Shown piece by piece: positions 11,991-25,400 of a stretch of DNA of 64,000 bases. The first letter of the stretch is position 1. Every line of letters starts with the position of its first letter. This DNA is from Haliotis asinina (Eukaryota > Mollusca > Gastropoda > Lepetellida > Haliotidae): positions 25,312,249 to 25,376,248 of the forward strand of contig NC_090283.1 in NCBI RefSeq assembly GCF_037392515.1, given 5' to 3'. Both the position numbers and the translations under genes were made by a program. The notes under the pieces are model-generated. The model did no database searches, was not told the origin of the DNA, and saw only the letters and a list, made by a program, of their open reading frames with translations.

Positions 11991-12524
11991 AACCAACATG
12001 CCCATGTAATTGTAGCGATGTTGTCTAAACATAGAAGGACTCAGCCAGACATTAAGTCGGCTGTAGATGACTCAAAGAAACATTAAGTTGGATTTACCAA
12101 GGCTGACAAGCGTCGGGGTAGCTATTCCACCTTTCATGATACAAGACGACTGTTTATTGTTTCAAAGACTTGGACTCGTCCCCCAGACAATGGAGGCTGG
12201 GCTTATTATTTATACAAATACAGTTTAATATTATTATATTTAAGGATATTGTCACAAAATGAGAAGGAGTTGTGCACACATAGTTGGGGATGTGGTTTCT
12301 CAGTTGTTCCTCTAAAAGGCAATAAATAAGTCTGAAAAACTCATACTCTACAAGATATTCTTTGACTGGCATTCCTGATATATGGCATATGGACATACAA
12401 CTTCTATATTCTGTATAGGCGACCTTGTAACATAGATTCTGATGCCGTCAAGCATGTGATACGTGAGAAGTACTTTTGAGAGTATCCCTTATAGAAATCT
12501 GGACGAATGACTTGTGACGGCGGA

Positions 12525-12560
12525 AGTAGCCGCAGGTGACGTTAAATATTAACTCACTCA
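12525..12560 (+). mobile_element. LINE 3' tail relic
   Basis: GGTGACGTTAAATATTAACT followed by CACTCAC is the last part of the LINE 3' end. The same relic lies at the equivalent place near copy B (about 46,985). Confidence 0.7.
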
Positions 12561-12626
12561 CAGTTTGAGTGTAGTGGTGTGTTGATTATGATAAATGCAT
12601 TCGCTATCCCGTTTTCATCGTTTTAA

Positions 12627-12687
12627 TCCAGGATATCTACGCACTCAAACAGTGTCGAACTTGTGGACTAAAGACGAAATTGATCAA
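12627..12687 (+). pseudogene. Exon-8-like relic of an upstream SDR copy
   Basis: Aligns with exon 8 of SDR copy A. It reads PGYLRTQTVSNLWTKDEIDQ and ends at a GTGAGT donor. It is 61 bp against 49 bp in copy A, that is four codons longer. The expected acceptor reads TTTTAA instead of TTTTAG, so it may not splice at the homologous place. Following sequence (ATTGGAAACCTGTGGTTGAT) also matches intron 8 of copy A. It suggests that another SDR gene once ended to the left. Confidence 0.6.
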
Positions 12688-13072
12688 GTGAGTTCGTGTA
12701 ACCCACCAAATCTTGATTGGAAACCTGTGGTTGATACCATCAGCCTACAACAAACACTACATCCCACTATTTAAGCCAAAGCGGGAGGGGTATGTAATGA
12801 AATGAAACCGAGTGTGGTATTTTAGGTTTTACGCATGTCTTACATGCATTAAATTGACAAAATAGCATATTTTTGTTATCTTTATGTTTTCAAACCGAAA
12901 CCGGTTTCGCAAAGAAGTTACATCCCTACGCTTATTCTTGTCGACCCCAGTTGGAGACTGGCGTCACGATGCATGTCAGTTGACACACATCTCGTACAGC
13001 CTCCTACAGAAAAACTACTCCCTAGCACCCCGTATCTTGGTTTGTAGATACTTCACTAGGCTAATATAGCTT

Positions 13073-13470
13073 CTGGAAACATTGCGTTTATGTTTTTCCG
13101 CGGATGTAATGTATCATTTCGACTCACAACATCGACACGATAACCTTCCCCATGTTGATATTGCCACAAAACAGATAAGTTGTAGGATGAGTGAACTAAC
13201 GTATTTGCTATGAACAGAAAAGTAGTTCCAAAGTTCACAAAGTGACCTAAGTGAGACGTTATCCAATCAAATCGATAGAATCTCAGGTTCGTTATGACAC
13301 AGGTCATCTTGACACAACACACATGTGACGTAGGAGATTAGTATGCATCTACCTATACGTTGATCACGTGTGGAATGAATACAGTTACCTCACTCGTCCC
13401 CGTGCAAGATATTGCATAAGAAACGGGAGATTGTTTCTCAAGACCTGTTGATAAGTTATCTGCTGCTGAG
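13073..13470 (+). promoter_or_regulatory. Conserved 5' flank of SDR copy A (promoter/5' UTR candidate)
   Basis: Closely related to 48,965-49,356 upstream of copy B. Shared strings include ACACAACACACATGTGACGT and CACTCGTCCCCGTGCAAGA, ending GCTGCTGAG or GCTGAG before the start codon. No clear TATA box at a fixed distance. Role inferred from position and conservation; ordinary paralogy could explain the match. Confidence 0.35.
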
Positions 13471-16400
13471 ATGGCCCTGCAAGGAAAAGTTGCTATCATC
13501 ACAGGTGAGAATGTTTATATACTTAGAAAGGATAACGTTACCTTCCATTCTGTAACATCGCATCAAGGTTACCCTAGACATAGTTAAGGTTGTTTTGTGA
13601 AAGGAGCCCCTGCTTTTGATGGTTTTGAATCCCCGACCATTGATATGTCAACAAGTAATGCATGTTGTAAGAAGCGAGAACATCGGGTGGCGAAGTTCAA
13701 GCATTTGTTGAAGGTCACAGGAAATCAAAACATCAAACTTAATTAGAACACAGTTATCACTTGTTCATGATATACAAAATGCATTGGTGATTAAGAAAGA
13801 AAAAAACAAATAAGCAAAATTATACGCGTATAATCGCAAAATCAAAAGTGCAGTATTTTATACTTGTGTTTACCTGTCCCTTTGTTTATGGCTTACAAGC
13901 CCGATAGGTGATAATTTCAAATTTTATGTGGTGAGTGATTGAAGTTGTGCACTGCATATTGCTATTAGCAGTCAGTCAGGCAGACATATAAGTGTCAATA
14001 AACCAGATATTGAGGTCTTCTTATCACAATCACCATGTTTATTTTTATCTTATGTAAATAGTAGATTATTTACGTCCTTGTTTATACAACCAAGATTAGA
14101 TTACTGCTCACCTGATACTCCGGGCAGGCATACTGTTTCAAGCTCCGCGAACCTTTTCACTGAGCATGCATTATGAGCGCAGACCAGCATAACTGTTGAA
14201 GTCACAACAGCGCATCACAGCATAACTGTTGAAATCACATTTACCCCCAGCGCTGGGGAAAAAGTAGTGAAGCGTTTGAACTCCGACTTCGCAGGCGTTT
14301 TTCATCGCAATTTTGTTCAACTTTGCAGGTTGTATTTGGCATTTTTGATGATTTGTTTCGGTAAGTGTATACCAAAAATATCAGAATCTGCAGAGTTGTA
14401 TGTTACGTTGCATGTGACCTTTAATAAACACATAGTTCGTCCTCGTGGCTCGTACATTACAGTGATCGGACCAGAAAGTACACCGACTGACCTTGTAATC
14501 TGTGACCAAGACTGTTTACGTGCGGGGCCACGAATCAACAGAATAGATTAGTCAAGCCTATTAGTCTTGAGTCAGAAAGAATACACCGGTGTTTATGTGG
14601 AAAACCGCTAACCAAATGGATTACTGCTGTGCGTGGTGCCAATGTGGGCAGTGTCAACATTCGTAGTGATATTTTTTTGTTTCGCTACTGCGGGTATGGG
14701 CTGTATATTATTTAAGGAAAGGGTGATGTTTGTCTAGAAACTGGTAGTTTCCTCATTCTATTCCATTTCGGGGTGCTCAGATCGTGTGTGGGGGTGAAAT
14801 AGAATGTCTGTGAGAACTGTCTCATTTTGCTTGTGCACCATCAGTGTTCTTTGTGGTTCAGCAGCTCATGGTTATATCGAGGTTGATATCAGAAAAGGGT
14901 ATTTTACAATGGACCATAATTTTACGATTTATGAACTGCTCAAAAGAAGGAAAAAGAAATGATATTGTGCTTTCATAGATTTCAGGAAAGCCATTGATAC
15001 CGTTTGGTGGGTAGGTCTATGAAAAAAGTTGACATCAAACAACACAACCAGAAAATGCTTCAAAGTTATTCATAAACATTTACCAAAATATCAAATCTTG
15101 TGTATCATGTGATGGAGTGAATACCAGGTTTTTCCCATGTACGTCTGGCGTCCGTTAAGGTGAAAATTAATACTTTTTCCAATGTTTCTGAACGATCTCG
15201 AATATAACCTAAAAACTGATAACTGTAAAGGAGTCGAGTTGTACATCCCGATGATTTTAACCACTGATTAGAAACTATGATAAATATATTTGTTCTGTTG
15301 TATGCCGACGACACCGTTCTACTAGCGTCAGACCCAAATGATTTACAACGTATGTTAGATTGCTTCGACAAATACTGTAAAACATTGAGACCTGATATAA
15401 ATACATCCAAAACAAACATACTTATATTTGTTGGATCCAAAAAAGATTATAAATCCTGTTTCAAAATTGGAAATAACATCATATTGAACGTGCCGTCTTA
15501 TAAATACGTAGTAATCATAATGCAAAAAAATAATAAATAAATTACTATATAATGATACAACCCGTAATACATTTAGCTATAAATGGATTGTCTGTATTAA
15601 GGACACTTTTGACAAAATTGGAATAAGCTATATTTGGACTACACAGGCATGTCCAATTAAAATCATCTTAAAGCACTTGTAGTAAACAGACTTAAGGACA
15701 TCAATATACACACCTGGATTTCAAACACATAAAATTCTTCAAGAGGCGCTACGTATAATATCCTTAAAAACTCTCAATTCAAATATAAAGCCTACCTGAA
15801 TCTATTACATCATAATAATCGGAGGGCCTTACTTAATTTCAGAACTTCAAACCAATATCTTCCAAATGGAACCGGACGGTGGACTAAACCCCCCAGGAAT
15901 GAAAGATTATGTACTCTCTGTAATACCAACGATATTGGAGATGAATTTCACTTTTTGTTTATCTGCCCTACTTTGACTTAAAAAAATAAAATACATTAAC
16001 AGCTACTTCTGTAGAAACCCAAATATGTACAAAATGATGAACCAGCTATTTCGCTCAAACAAACTAGGAACAATCAGGAAATTATAGCAATATTCTGCAA
16101 AATTATAATGTCTCATTATAAGCAATGCCACAACAAAAGATAACCGATAACACAAGAGCCTATGATCGTTTTTTAACTGGTTAAATGAAGGTACATACGT
16201 CTCATGCCTGAAATCAGGCGATATGTATATATGTCCATTTTATGTTTTACTGTATTTAAGTAATACATTGTATGTAACCATGTACCTCTTATGCCGCAGA
16301 CCGCGGCCGGAGTGTAAAGTGTTCAGTTCAGTATAGTGCTCCTGCTGCTGCTGTTGTGCTGTGAATACTGTTGTTGTCCGGTGTGGGTTTCGTTCTGGTG

Positions 16401-19400
16401 TGGTTATCATCTCAACTGACAGAAGAAGAAAATCCGTTTTAGTGCCACATGCTTCAATATGGAATCATTAACAAGAAGACACAGTCTGCATAATCATTAC
16501 CCTGCATTATCATTACCTCCAATTTATGTCACACTCGTTACCACGGAAACGCCAACAATATTTTATTCAGAATTCCAAAACTATCAAAAGGCACCAGTAC
16601 ACCACTAGACCAACTTTTGTGTCTAGTGTCGTGAAGCAATATTGAACGGTTTTAGAGTTCTGCTCCGGAAAAGATAACTGTGCATGGACGGACGGGGTGA
16701 TTTTAATAACACCTGAAAAACGCGTTGGAGGGGATAATAAAGGTATATAAAACATACTGCACATATAATAATAAAAGTGAGCATCCAGCCACCTAGGTCT
16801 ACAAGAGAGCAATTGTTATAATTAAAATACTCATTACATTATTAAAACAAAACACGAGCAAGTGAAACAGGGTGACCTGTTGAGGCGAGATAACGTGACT
16901 AAGGTTTCATATTTTGTCAAAGTTGACTGTTCTCTATCGTTCCATAATAGAGTAAGCCATTCTTGATGATCCAACATTAAGAGCTAATGCTAAGAGCTCG
17001 CCAACACCCCTGTTAAGGACCGGGGGGCATATTTGGAGTTCGGATGATGAAAGCTAAATAACTTACCATGGCTTACGAAACCCAAACTAAACAGAGCAAA
17101 CGTCCTCTTGAAAATGATCCTGTTGACGGCCTCAGAACCTCAGACCATCCAAACACATTAACTATTGGCCACGATTTGTTGGCATCGATACGAAAGATAT
17201 TAAAACCTTGAAAGTTAAAGCCTTTTGCTGTGTCTGAAGGTATCCAAGGCATTGCCGGCGATGTAATGAACATTAGAAAATTACGTTCTGGTGTGTTGTT
17301 GATTGAGTGCGCCAAAAGGCAACAGTCAACCAACGTTTTGAACAATGACACTTTCATCATCACTCCGGTTACCGTCACCGCCCCCAAAGTTTTTAAAAAT
17401 AGAAACACCGTTTCAATAACAATGCAAATGCTTTGTTTTTAATTGGAAGTACAGGTTATCTTATCGTAATAATTGGTTTCTCTCACTAAATTACAAGAGA
17501 CCCGTTAAAGTCCCGGGGTAGAATAGGCCTTCAGCAACCCATGCGTGCCATAAAAGGCGACTCTGCTTGTCGTAAGAGGCGCCTAATGGGATTGGGTGGT
17601 CAGGCTCGCTGACTTGGTTGACGCATGTCATCGGTTCCCAAATGCGCAGATCGATGCGCATGCTGTTGATCACTGGATTGTCTGGTCCAGACTCGATTAT
17701 TTACAGACCGTCGCCATATAGCTGGAATTTTGCTGAGTGTAGCGTAAAACTAAACTCACTCACTCACTAAATTACAAGATAAAATGTATAAATCGTTTCC
17801 ATTAATATTATCACTTTGTCCAAATTAATCGCTAAACATTAACCTGTTCATATGAAACTCAATATGTGTCCCGATGTATTGAATATTGTACATTAGAGGA
17901 ACTAAAGTACATGTTGCCGTTATGACTACGCTTGATCTACTAACACGTGTGTGAAGGTTTAAATATGGTCCGCTACTCTAAATGTGTCAACGTCTTTCGT
18001 AACTTTTATTCAATCAATCAAAACCTTTCAGAAAATAAAGCGCATACTTACACGTATGATGTGATATTGAACAAGGCTGAAGGTAGATACTAAAATTGGC
18101 TTCATGAAAAAATATCTGAACCATGCGCAAAATATACATCATAGTATAGAAAGTGTTATCGGAAACTTTTTTGTTTACTCTTGTTCATCCGACCTTGACC
18201 TCAAAGAAATGGCCTAATATGTACAACAATGTTGACGTATGACATCACAACCAATGACAGGTTTCTTGCAAAATGGCGGCTTCGCTGACAGGGGTACCTA
18301 GGATTTGCGAGGACTCTTCCCTGGATTCAAGAATCGTTTGAACATAAATATGATATGTAAGTAATCAGAGTGACTCTGACTATCTGTGTGTTGTTCGTTT
18401 TCATTGTGAGTAAGAGAAGAAACCAGAAATGCGGATAATTACCGTAGTTGTTCTGCTTGATTTTAGTTCTGTTATGGCGTCACGCTGCACGGAAATTTTG
18501 ACAATTGTTTAGGAAGTGTCAAATCTTTGCATTATATTTAATTTCAGTTTCCTCTTTCCTGCTACGATGCTCTTTCCATACATACATACTGAGCCATTCA
18601 AATGCAATGAATGGCTGGATGTCGGAATTTTTTATAAACACTGTAAAATCTGAGTTTTTGTTTGTTTACATTTCAAACTACCGCAGTCTTTGTTTTCACA
18701 CCCAGTACGTTTCGTTTCAATTCATCTAGACTGTAGATATTGGTGGCAAAGACCAGATGTAATATCCGCTTAATATGTATGGGGAATTCACTGATGCATT
18801 TGTCGCAGGTGACTATGGGATATTCGTGATGTAACAGGCGTCTCAATACCGGCCTTCGCGACAGGAGATTTTGTAGAAATTATCAAATATGTCGGAAAGC
18901 GCACTTAGGAGTTCGTGTGACTGTATTTTCGAAAGCATCCCAACCGATTCTGGGTTAATCGGCAGCGTTTCAGATTTTTCAGTGGTAACATCATGAAAAA
19001 CTTCTATCAGTGAAAGATAGCAGGTAATTTTTCAAATGAAACAGTCATAGTAATTATCCGATTTTCGCATTTGAAATCATACAGTACACCAAATAATGCA
19101 GTGAATCATGATTTCGTGTTGTGTCAGAATGGTGGGTCTCCCACCCTAGGACAGTTAGAAAACAACATGCCTGGAAAATCATCTAGAGTGTCGAGCACGT
19201 TCGACCGGTCTCAACATTTCTCAGGCCTTATCAGTTAGCGTGTTTTAATCACCTGCAGTACCATAATCGTTGACGGGACCTTTGTACTGAGTGGTGTTTA
19301 CGACCTCCTAAAGCATTTACGACAGGTCAATCGGGGTCCTAAGTTTTGGGCTGTTTACGACACAGTGTAAGTGTGCGAGGTCTTTGTGAAACGGGGTAAA

Positions 19401-22400
19401 AAAGTAAGAGGTGGTCTACGACCTGCTTTACGAGGTCGGACCGGTAAGAGAGCTTTGTGAAACGGGCCCCTGGATATTACACCGTCAGCAATCTGTCTAC
19501 AGGAAACATAGTTGAACAGATACATTTACATCCATCATTTCAATGCGTGTCATTATTTTTCACCTACAGGTGATATGGCATGGCAAGTGGAGGATCATCA
19601 ATCCTGGTACGGCAAAATGTTTTACATAGCTCAAAAGTGCTTAAAACAAATCTCCAAGCGGTAGCTGTGCGACTTACATTACAAGTGTCATTTACTCGTT
19701 GTTCATTGTCTATTCCACCTGCATCCACTCTCCAGTTAACTGACCTACACGCTCTTTACAATGAACTTCCTAAACCCTGTATAATCATGGGCGATTTCAA
19801 TAGCCATAACCCACTCTGGGGTGTACTGCTGCAAACACCAAAGGTAAATTACTTGATTATCGTCTTTCAAATACTGATCTCTGTATTTACAATGACGAGT
19901 CTCATACATATTCACATCCAGGCACAGGGACACATTCAGTTCTTGATTTATCAATTACTGACTCTAATCTTTTAAATGAATTTGAGTGGTTGGTCCACGA
20001 TGACCTATGTGGGAGCGAGTATTTCCCTACAATACTAAAACCTGTATGAATCCCTCTGTACTGATAAACTTAATCCCGAACGTTATATTACTGTTCCTGA
20101 TTCTATTAAATGTTTTTCAGATGTACTCAATGACATTGCTGACGAGTGTATCTCAAAGTCTTCCGCAGTTCCACACATACGAAAAGCATGGTTCACTGAT
20201 GAATGCAAAGAGGCTAGGACTGCACGTAAGAAGGCCGAGCATTATTTCCGTCGCCTTCCAATATGGATATTCCAATGGATTCCAATATAAATTCTCGAAC
20301 ATTGAAGAGTAATTACTTACCGAGAATGCAAATAAACTGATTGAAACACCCTTCAGCACAACAAGAAATGGAAACTATTAATTTTAATTCAGATAATGGG
20401 GAAGATAATAATAAACTATTTTCTAGTCATGAGCTCCATTCTGCTCTGAATCAAGCTCATGATATTGCTACAGGAGCTGATAACAAACATTATCAACACC
20501 TGAAGCATTTACCAGAACCCTGTCTAGAAACTCTTCTAAATATTTATGGTGATATTTGGACATCGGGTAAATTTCCTCCTTCATGGCATATAGTAGTACC
20601 AATATCTAAACCTGTACGTGATCATACGGATCCGTCCAATTATCGATCTATTTCACTAACCAGCTGCGTTCGCAAAAACCATGGAACGCATGATAAATAA
20701 TTGACTTGTTTGGTACTTAGAAACAAATAACCTTTATCACAATAACAAATGTATAATGTGGTTTCCGTAAAAACAGAAATACTGTCGATCACCTGGTGCG
20801 TTTGGAATAATGTGTTACAAACGCACTAATTAATAAACAACACATTGTATTTATCTTTTTTGATCTTGAAAATGCATATGACACGACGTGGAAACATGGC
20901 GTTTTAAGAGATTTACGTTTTTTAAATCGATTTGGATTCGAATTGCGAGGCCGCTTGCCTCATTTTATAGCCAACTTTTTAACTGACAGACAATTTCAGG
21001 TCCACATGGGTTCTAACCTGTCTGATCATTACAGTCAGGATCGGGTGTTCCACATGGCAGTATTTTGTATGTCACCTCATTTAGTATTAAGATCAACAGT
21101 TTATCCAAGGTCTTAAATGATTCAATTGATGGATTACTTTTTGTGGATGATTTTACTATTTCTTGTCTTGTGCATATGCATACTATTGAACGGCAACTGC
21201 AGTTGTGTTTAAATAAAATAAATATATGGTGTCTTGAAAACGGCTTCAAATTTTCGAAATCAAAATCTAATTGCATTCATTTCTACCGTATATACAAACA
21301 ATGTAAGGACCCAGAACTGTTTTTTTAATGGCACTCCCATCAAAGTTGTGAAGGAGGCCAAGTTCTTAGGTTTTCGACTCACATTTAACGTTTCTTCCGC
21401 ATAATTATCCCTTAAAACTAAATGCCTGGAGGCACTTGAATTATTGAAAGTCGTGCCTAATACAAAGTGGGCAGGTGAGCCAGCTACCCTTCTACACCTA
21501 TATAGAGTGAGTGAGTGAGTTAATATTTTACGTCACATCGGCATTATCTCAGCCATATCGTGACGAGAACATTTAAATGAAATATATGCATGTGGTAAAA
21601 TCTGTCAACGAAGGACAGTAAAACAACTAGAATATCACATTTTCAATTAAAACTAGCATGGAAAGTTAAAACCAACAGCACTATTTAAACAATACAATAT
21701 AAAAACAGACTATAGATCGCCAACAACAGAAGGTAGATCACCACACTAGGGACCATGGGGACTTACAGTACCTTTGCTTCCTACATGGACCCTAGTTGGA
21801 TTTACACCATCCCTTCAGCTGCTGGCGATTTTACGAAAATTTAGCCAGAATTAAAAGAACATGAATACTACGATTAAAAACCTGGTAGACCTAAATTTAC
21901 TGTGAATGTTTGTGGACTGACGTACCCTCTCAGGAGGACAATAATTTTATAACACTTCTACCCCCTTTGAGGGTACAGCCATCAACAATTCAAGTTACTA
22001 ATCTAAACTACCAAAAATTAAAATGCAACTATCTACAGAACATAATAATCAGAATTCATTCATGAAATCAATTTCTTTTAAAAATCCAATAATTATATGA
22101 GCACTAACTGTGTTAAAAAGATCTGACATTGTTTTTACATTAAAATATTTATCCCTTGTGATGGAGAATTCAACACAGTCAAGCAGGATATGCTTGACCG
22201 TGGTTCTCTCATCACAAGGGATACAAAATGGAGGATCCTCACCTTTAAGCAAATATTTATGGGTATATCTTGTGTGGCCAATACGACATCGTCTTAAAAT
22301 AACCTCTTCAAATCTGGACTGACGACCCAAGTAGGTGTAACCAATATAAGGTTTTATTTCATGTAATTTATTTATACCTACTTGGGTGTCCCACTTCTTC

Positions 22401-25400
22401 TGCATCAAGTCACGGATATAAGATCTAATGCAAGCTTTGTAATCTGGATATGGAATAAGAAGAGACGTCACAGATTTGTTGAGTGCTGCTTTAGCACCAA
22501 GGTCAGCCAGTGTGTTACCAGAAATGCCTACGTGGCTGGGTAACCAACAGAAGACGATGTCGTATTGGCCAGTAGCAAGATCATTATACAATTCAATAAT
22601 TTCTATTAAAAGTGGTTGTTTACACCAAATACTTTTAATAGCCTGAAGACAAGAAAGAAAGTCTGAATAAATTATATATTGTTTACGTTTAGGGTGTCTT
22701 TGAATATATTTAAGAGCTGTTAATATGGCGTTAGTGAGTGAGTGACTTATAATTTAACGTCACATCGGCAATATTTCAGCCATACCGTGACGACAATAAG
22801 CAGGATTATACAGAACATGTAGATATTATAAAACCCGTCATCAAAGTACGGTAAAATAACTAGAGTATCACAATTCGAGTCTAAAACTAGCATATGAAGT
22901 TAAAACTACAGCACAATTTGGACAATACAAAATATAAATGTAGGTTATAGATCACCAACAACTGAAGGTAGATCACCATACTAGGAACCAAGGGGACTTA
23001 CGTTACTTTAGCAACCTGCATGGCCCCTAGCTAGATTTACACCATCCCCTCAGCTGCTGGCGATTGTAGGAAAATGTAGCCGAAATTTAAAATGACAAAA
23101 ATACTACGTAAGCTTAAATTTCACTTTGAAAGTTTCTGGACTTACGCACCCTTTCAGGGGGACAATAATTTTACGCTGCTTTAACCCCCTTTGAGGGTAC
23201 GGCCACTAACAATCGCAGTTGACAATTCACACTACCATGTTTAAGATATCAACTTTCTATTTACAAAACATATTATTCAAAATTTATCTAATAATTCTAT
23301 TTCCTTTAAAAATGCAATAATTAAATGATAATTAACATTAAAAAGATCCTTCATTGTTTTGACAGTAAAATATTTCTCCCTTGTGATGGTAAAATGAATA
23401 CAGTCAAGCAAGATATGCTTGACCGTGATTGCTTCATCACAAGGGATACAAAACGGAGGATCCTCACCTCAAGTAAATATTCGTGTGTATAACGCGTATG
23501 GCCAATACGACATCGGACTGACAGCCTATGTAGGTATAACCAATATACAGTTTCATTTCATGCAATTTATTGATACCCACCTGGGTGTCCCACTTCTTTT
23601 GCATCAGATCACGGATGTAAGTTCTAATGGTTGCTTTGTAATCTGAGTATGGAATAAGGAGTGGTGACACAGATTAGTGAGTGCTGCCTTAGCAGCAAAA
23701 TCGGCCATTGTGTTCCCAGAAATGCCCACGTGGCTGGGTAACCAACAAAAGACGATGTCATATTGGCCAGTAGCAAGATTATTATATAACTCAATAATTT
23801 GCATTAAAAGTGGATGTTTACAAGATAGATTTTTAATAGCCTGAAGACAAGAAAGAGAGTCAGAAAAGATTATATACTGTTTATGTGCAGGATGTCTTTG
23901 AATATATTTAAGAGCTGTTAATATGGCGTTAGCTTCAGCTGTAAAAATAGAACTATTATCTGGTAATCTATAGAGACTAGAAGATATTGTTCTGGATCCA
24001 ATGACAGTGGCACAAGCAACTGCGCCATCGTCCTTGGACCCATCTGTAAATAAGGATTTATAATTGCTATATTTATGTTTCAATTGGTTATATTCTTGTT
24101 TATACTGTAATTGATTGGTTTCTCATTTTTTAAATGTACTTAATGTTAGGTCACCTTGTGGCCTAACCAACTGCCAAGGAGGAGAAGAAAGAAGACGGGA
24201 GGGAGCTATATTTTCCAGCTCAATGCTAGAAGCAGCAAGAAATGGCTTAATTCTGAGCCCAAGAGGCGGAAGAAGGGAAGACGTTTTGTTATACAAATCC
24301 TCATAGAGAGGATTAAAGACACAATTAAATGCGGGATTAGACTCATTAGATGCTAATTTTGTAATGTATTGTAAAGATAGTTTGATACGACGTAAGTTGA
24401 GGGAAGGCTCATCAGCTTCGACGTATAGACTGTCAATAGGAGAGGTTCTAAAAGAACCGAAACAAAGTCTTAGGCCATGGTGGTGAACAGGATCAAGTAG
24501 TTTTAGGTTGCTTTGACAAGGTCCACCATATACGATGGAGCCGTAGTCAAGTTTAGATCGCACCAGTGATCTATATAAGTGAAGGAGGGTAGTTTGATCC
24601 CCTCCCCATTTTGAATTTGAAACAACCTTTAATAAATCGAGTGCCCTCAGGCATTTGGCTTTAAGGGATTTAATATGCGGCACAAAGGTCAAATGTGAGT
24701 CGAAAGTAAGTCCCAAGAACTTGGCCTCCATGACCACTTTGATTGGAGCACCACTGAGATATAGTTCTGGGTCTTTATGGGGTTTGTATTTACGACAGAA
24801 GTGTATACAATTGGTTTTTGATATAGAAAATTTGAAGCCATTTTCGAGACACCATTTATCTATTTTGTTTAAGCACAGCTGCAGTTGCCGTTCAATAGTA
24901 TGCATATTTTTACCACGAGAAGAAATATTAAAATCATCCACAAATAGCGAACCATCTATTGAATCATTTAAAACTTTAGATAGACTGTTGATCTTGATGC
25001 CAAAAAGAGTGACTGACAAAATACTGCCTTGTGGAACACCCTGATCCCGATTGTAATGATCAGATAGGGTAGAACCCACACGGACTTGAAATTGCCTGTT
25101 GGCTATGAATTGAGGCAAACGACCTCGCAAACCGAAATCATGTAAATCTCTTAAAATGCCATATTTCCAGGTTGTGTCATATGCTTTCTCTAGATCAAAA
25201 AAGATAGACACAGCATGTTGTTTATTAATCAGCGCGTTTTTAACAAATGATTCTAAACGCACTAAGTGATCGACTGTACTTCTGTTTTTACGGAAACCAC
25301 ATTGTATGTCTGCGATAAGGTTATTGGTTCGCAAGTACCAAACAAGTCGATTATTTATCATGTGTTCCATGGTCTTGCAAACACAGCTAGTTAGTGAAAT

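Noticed and set aside
13560..13640. Second exon near SDR exon 1 of copy A
   Set aside because: The conserved sequence with copy B is intron paralogy; no coding continuity or splice signals.
19290..19470. Possible MITE with GTGAAACGGG phrases
   Set aside because: No defined inverted ends or target duplication could be found.
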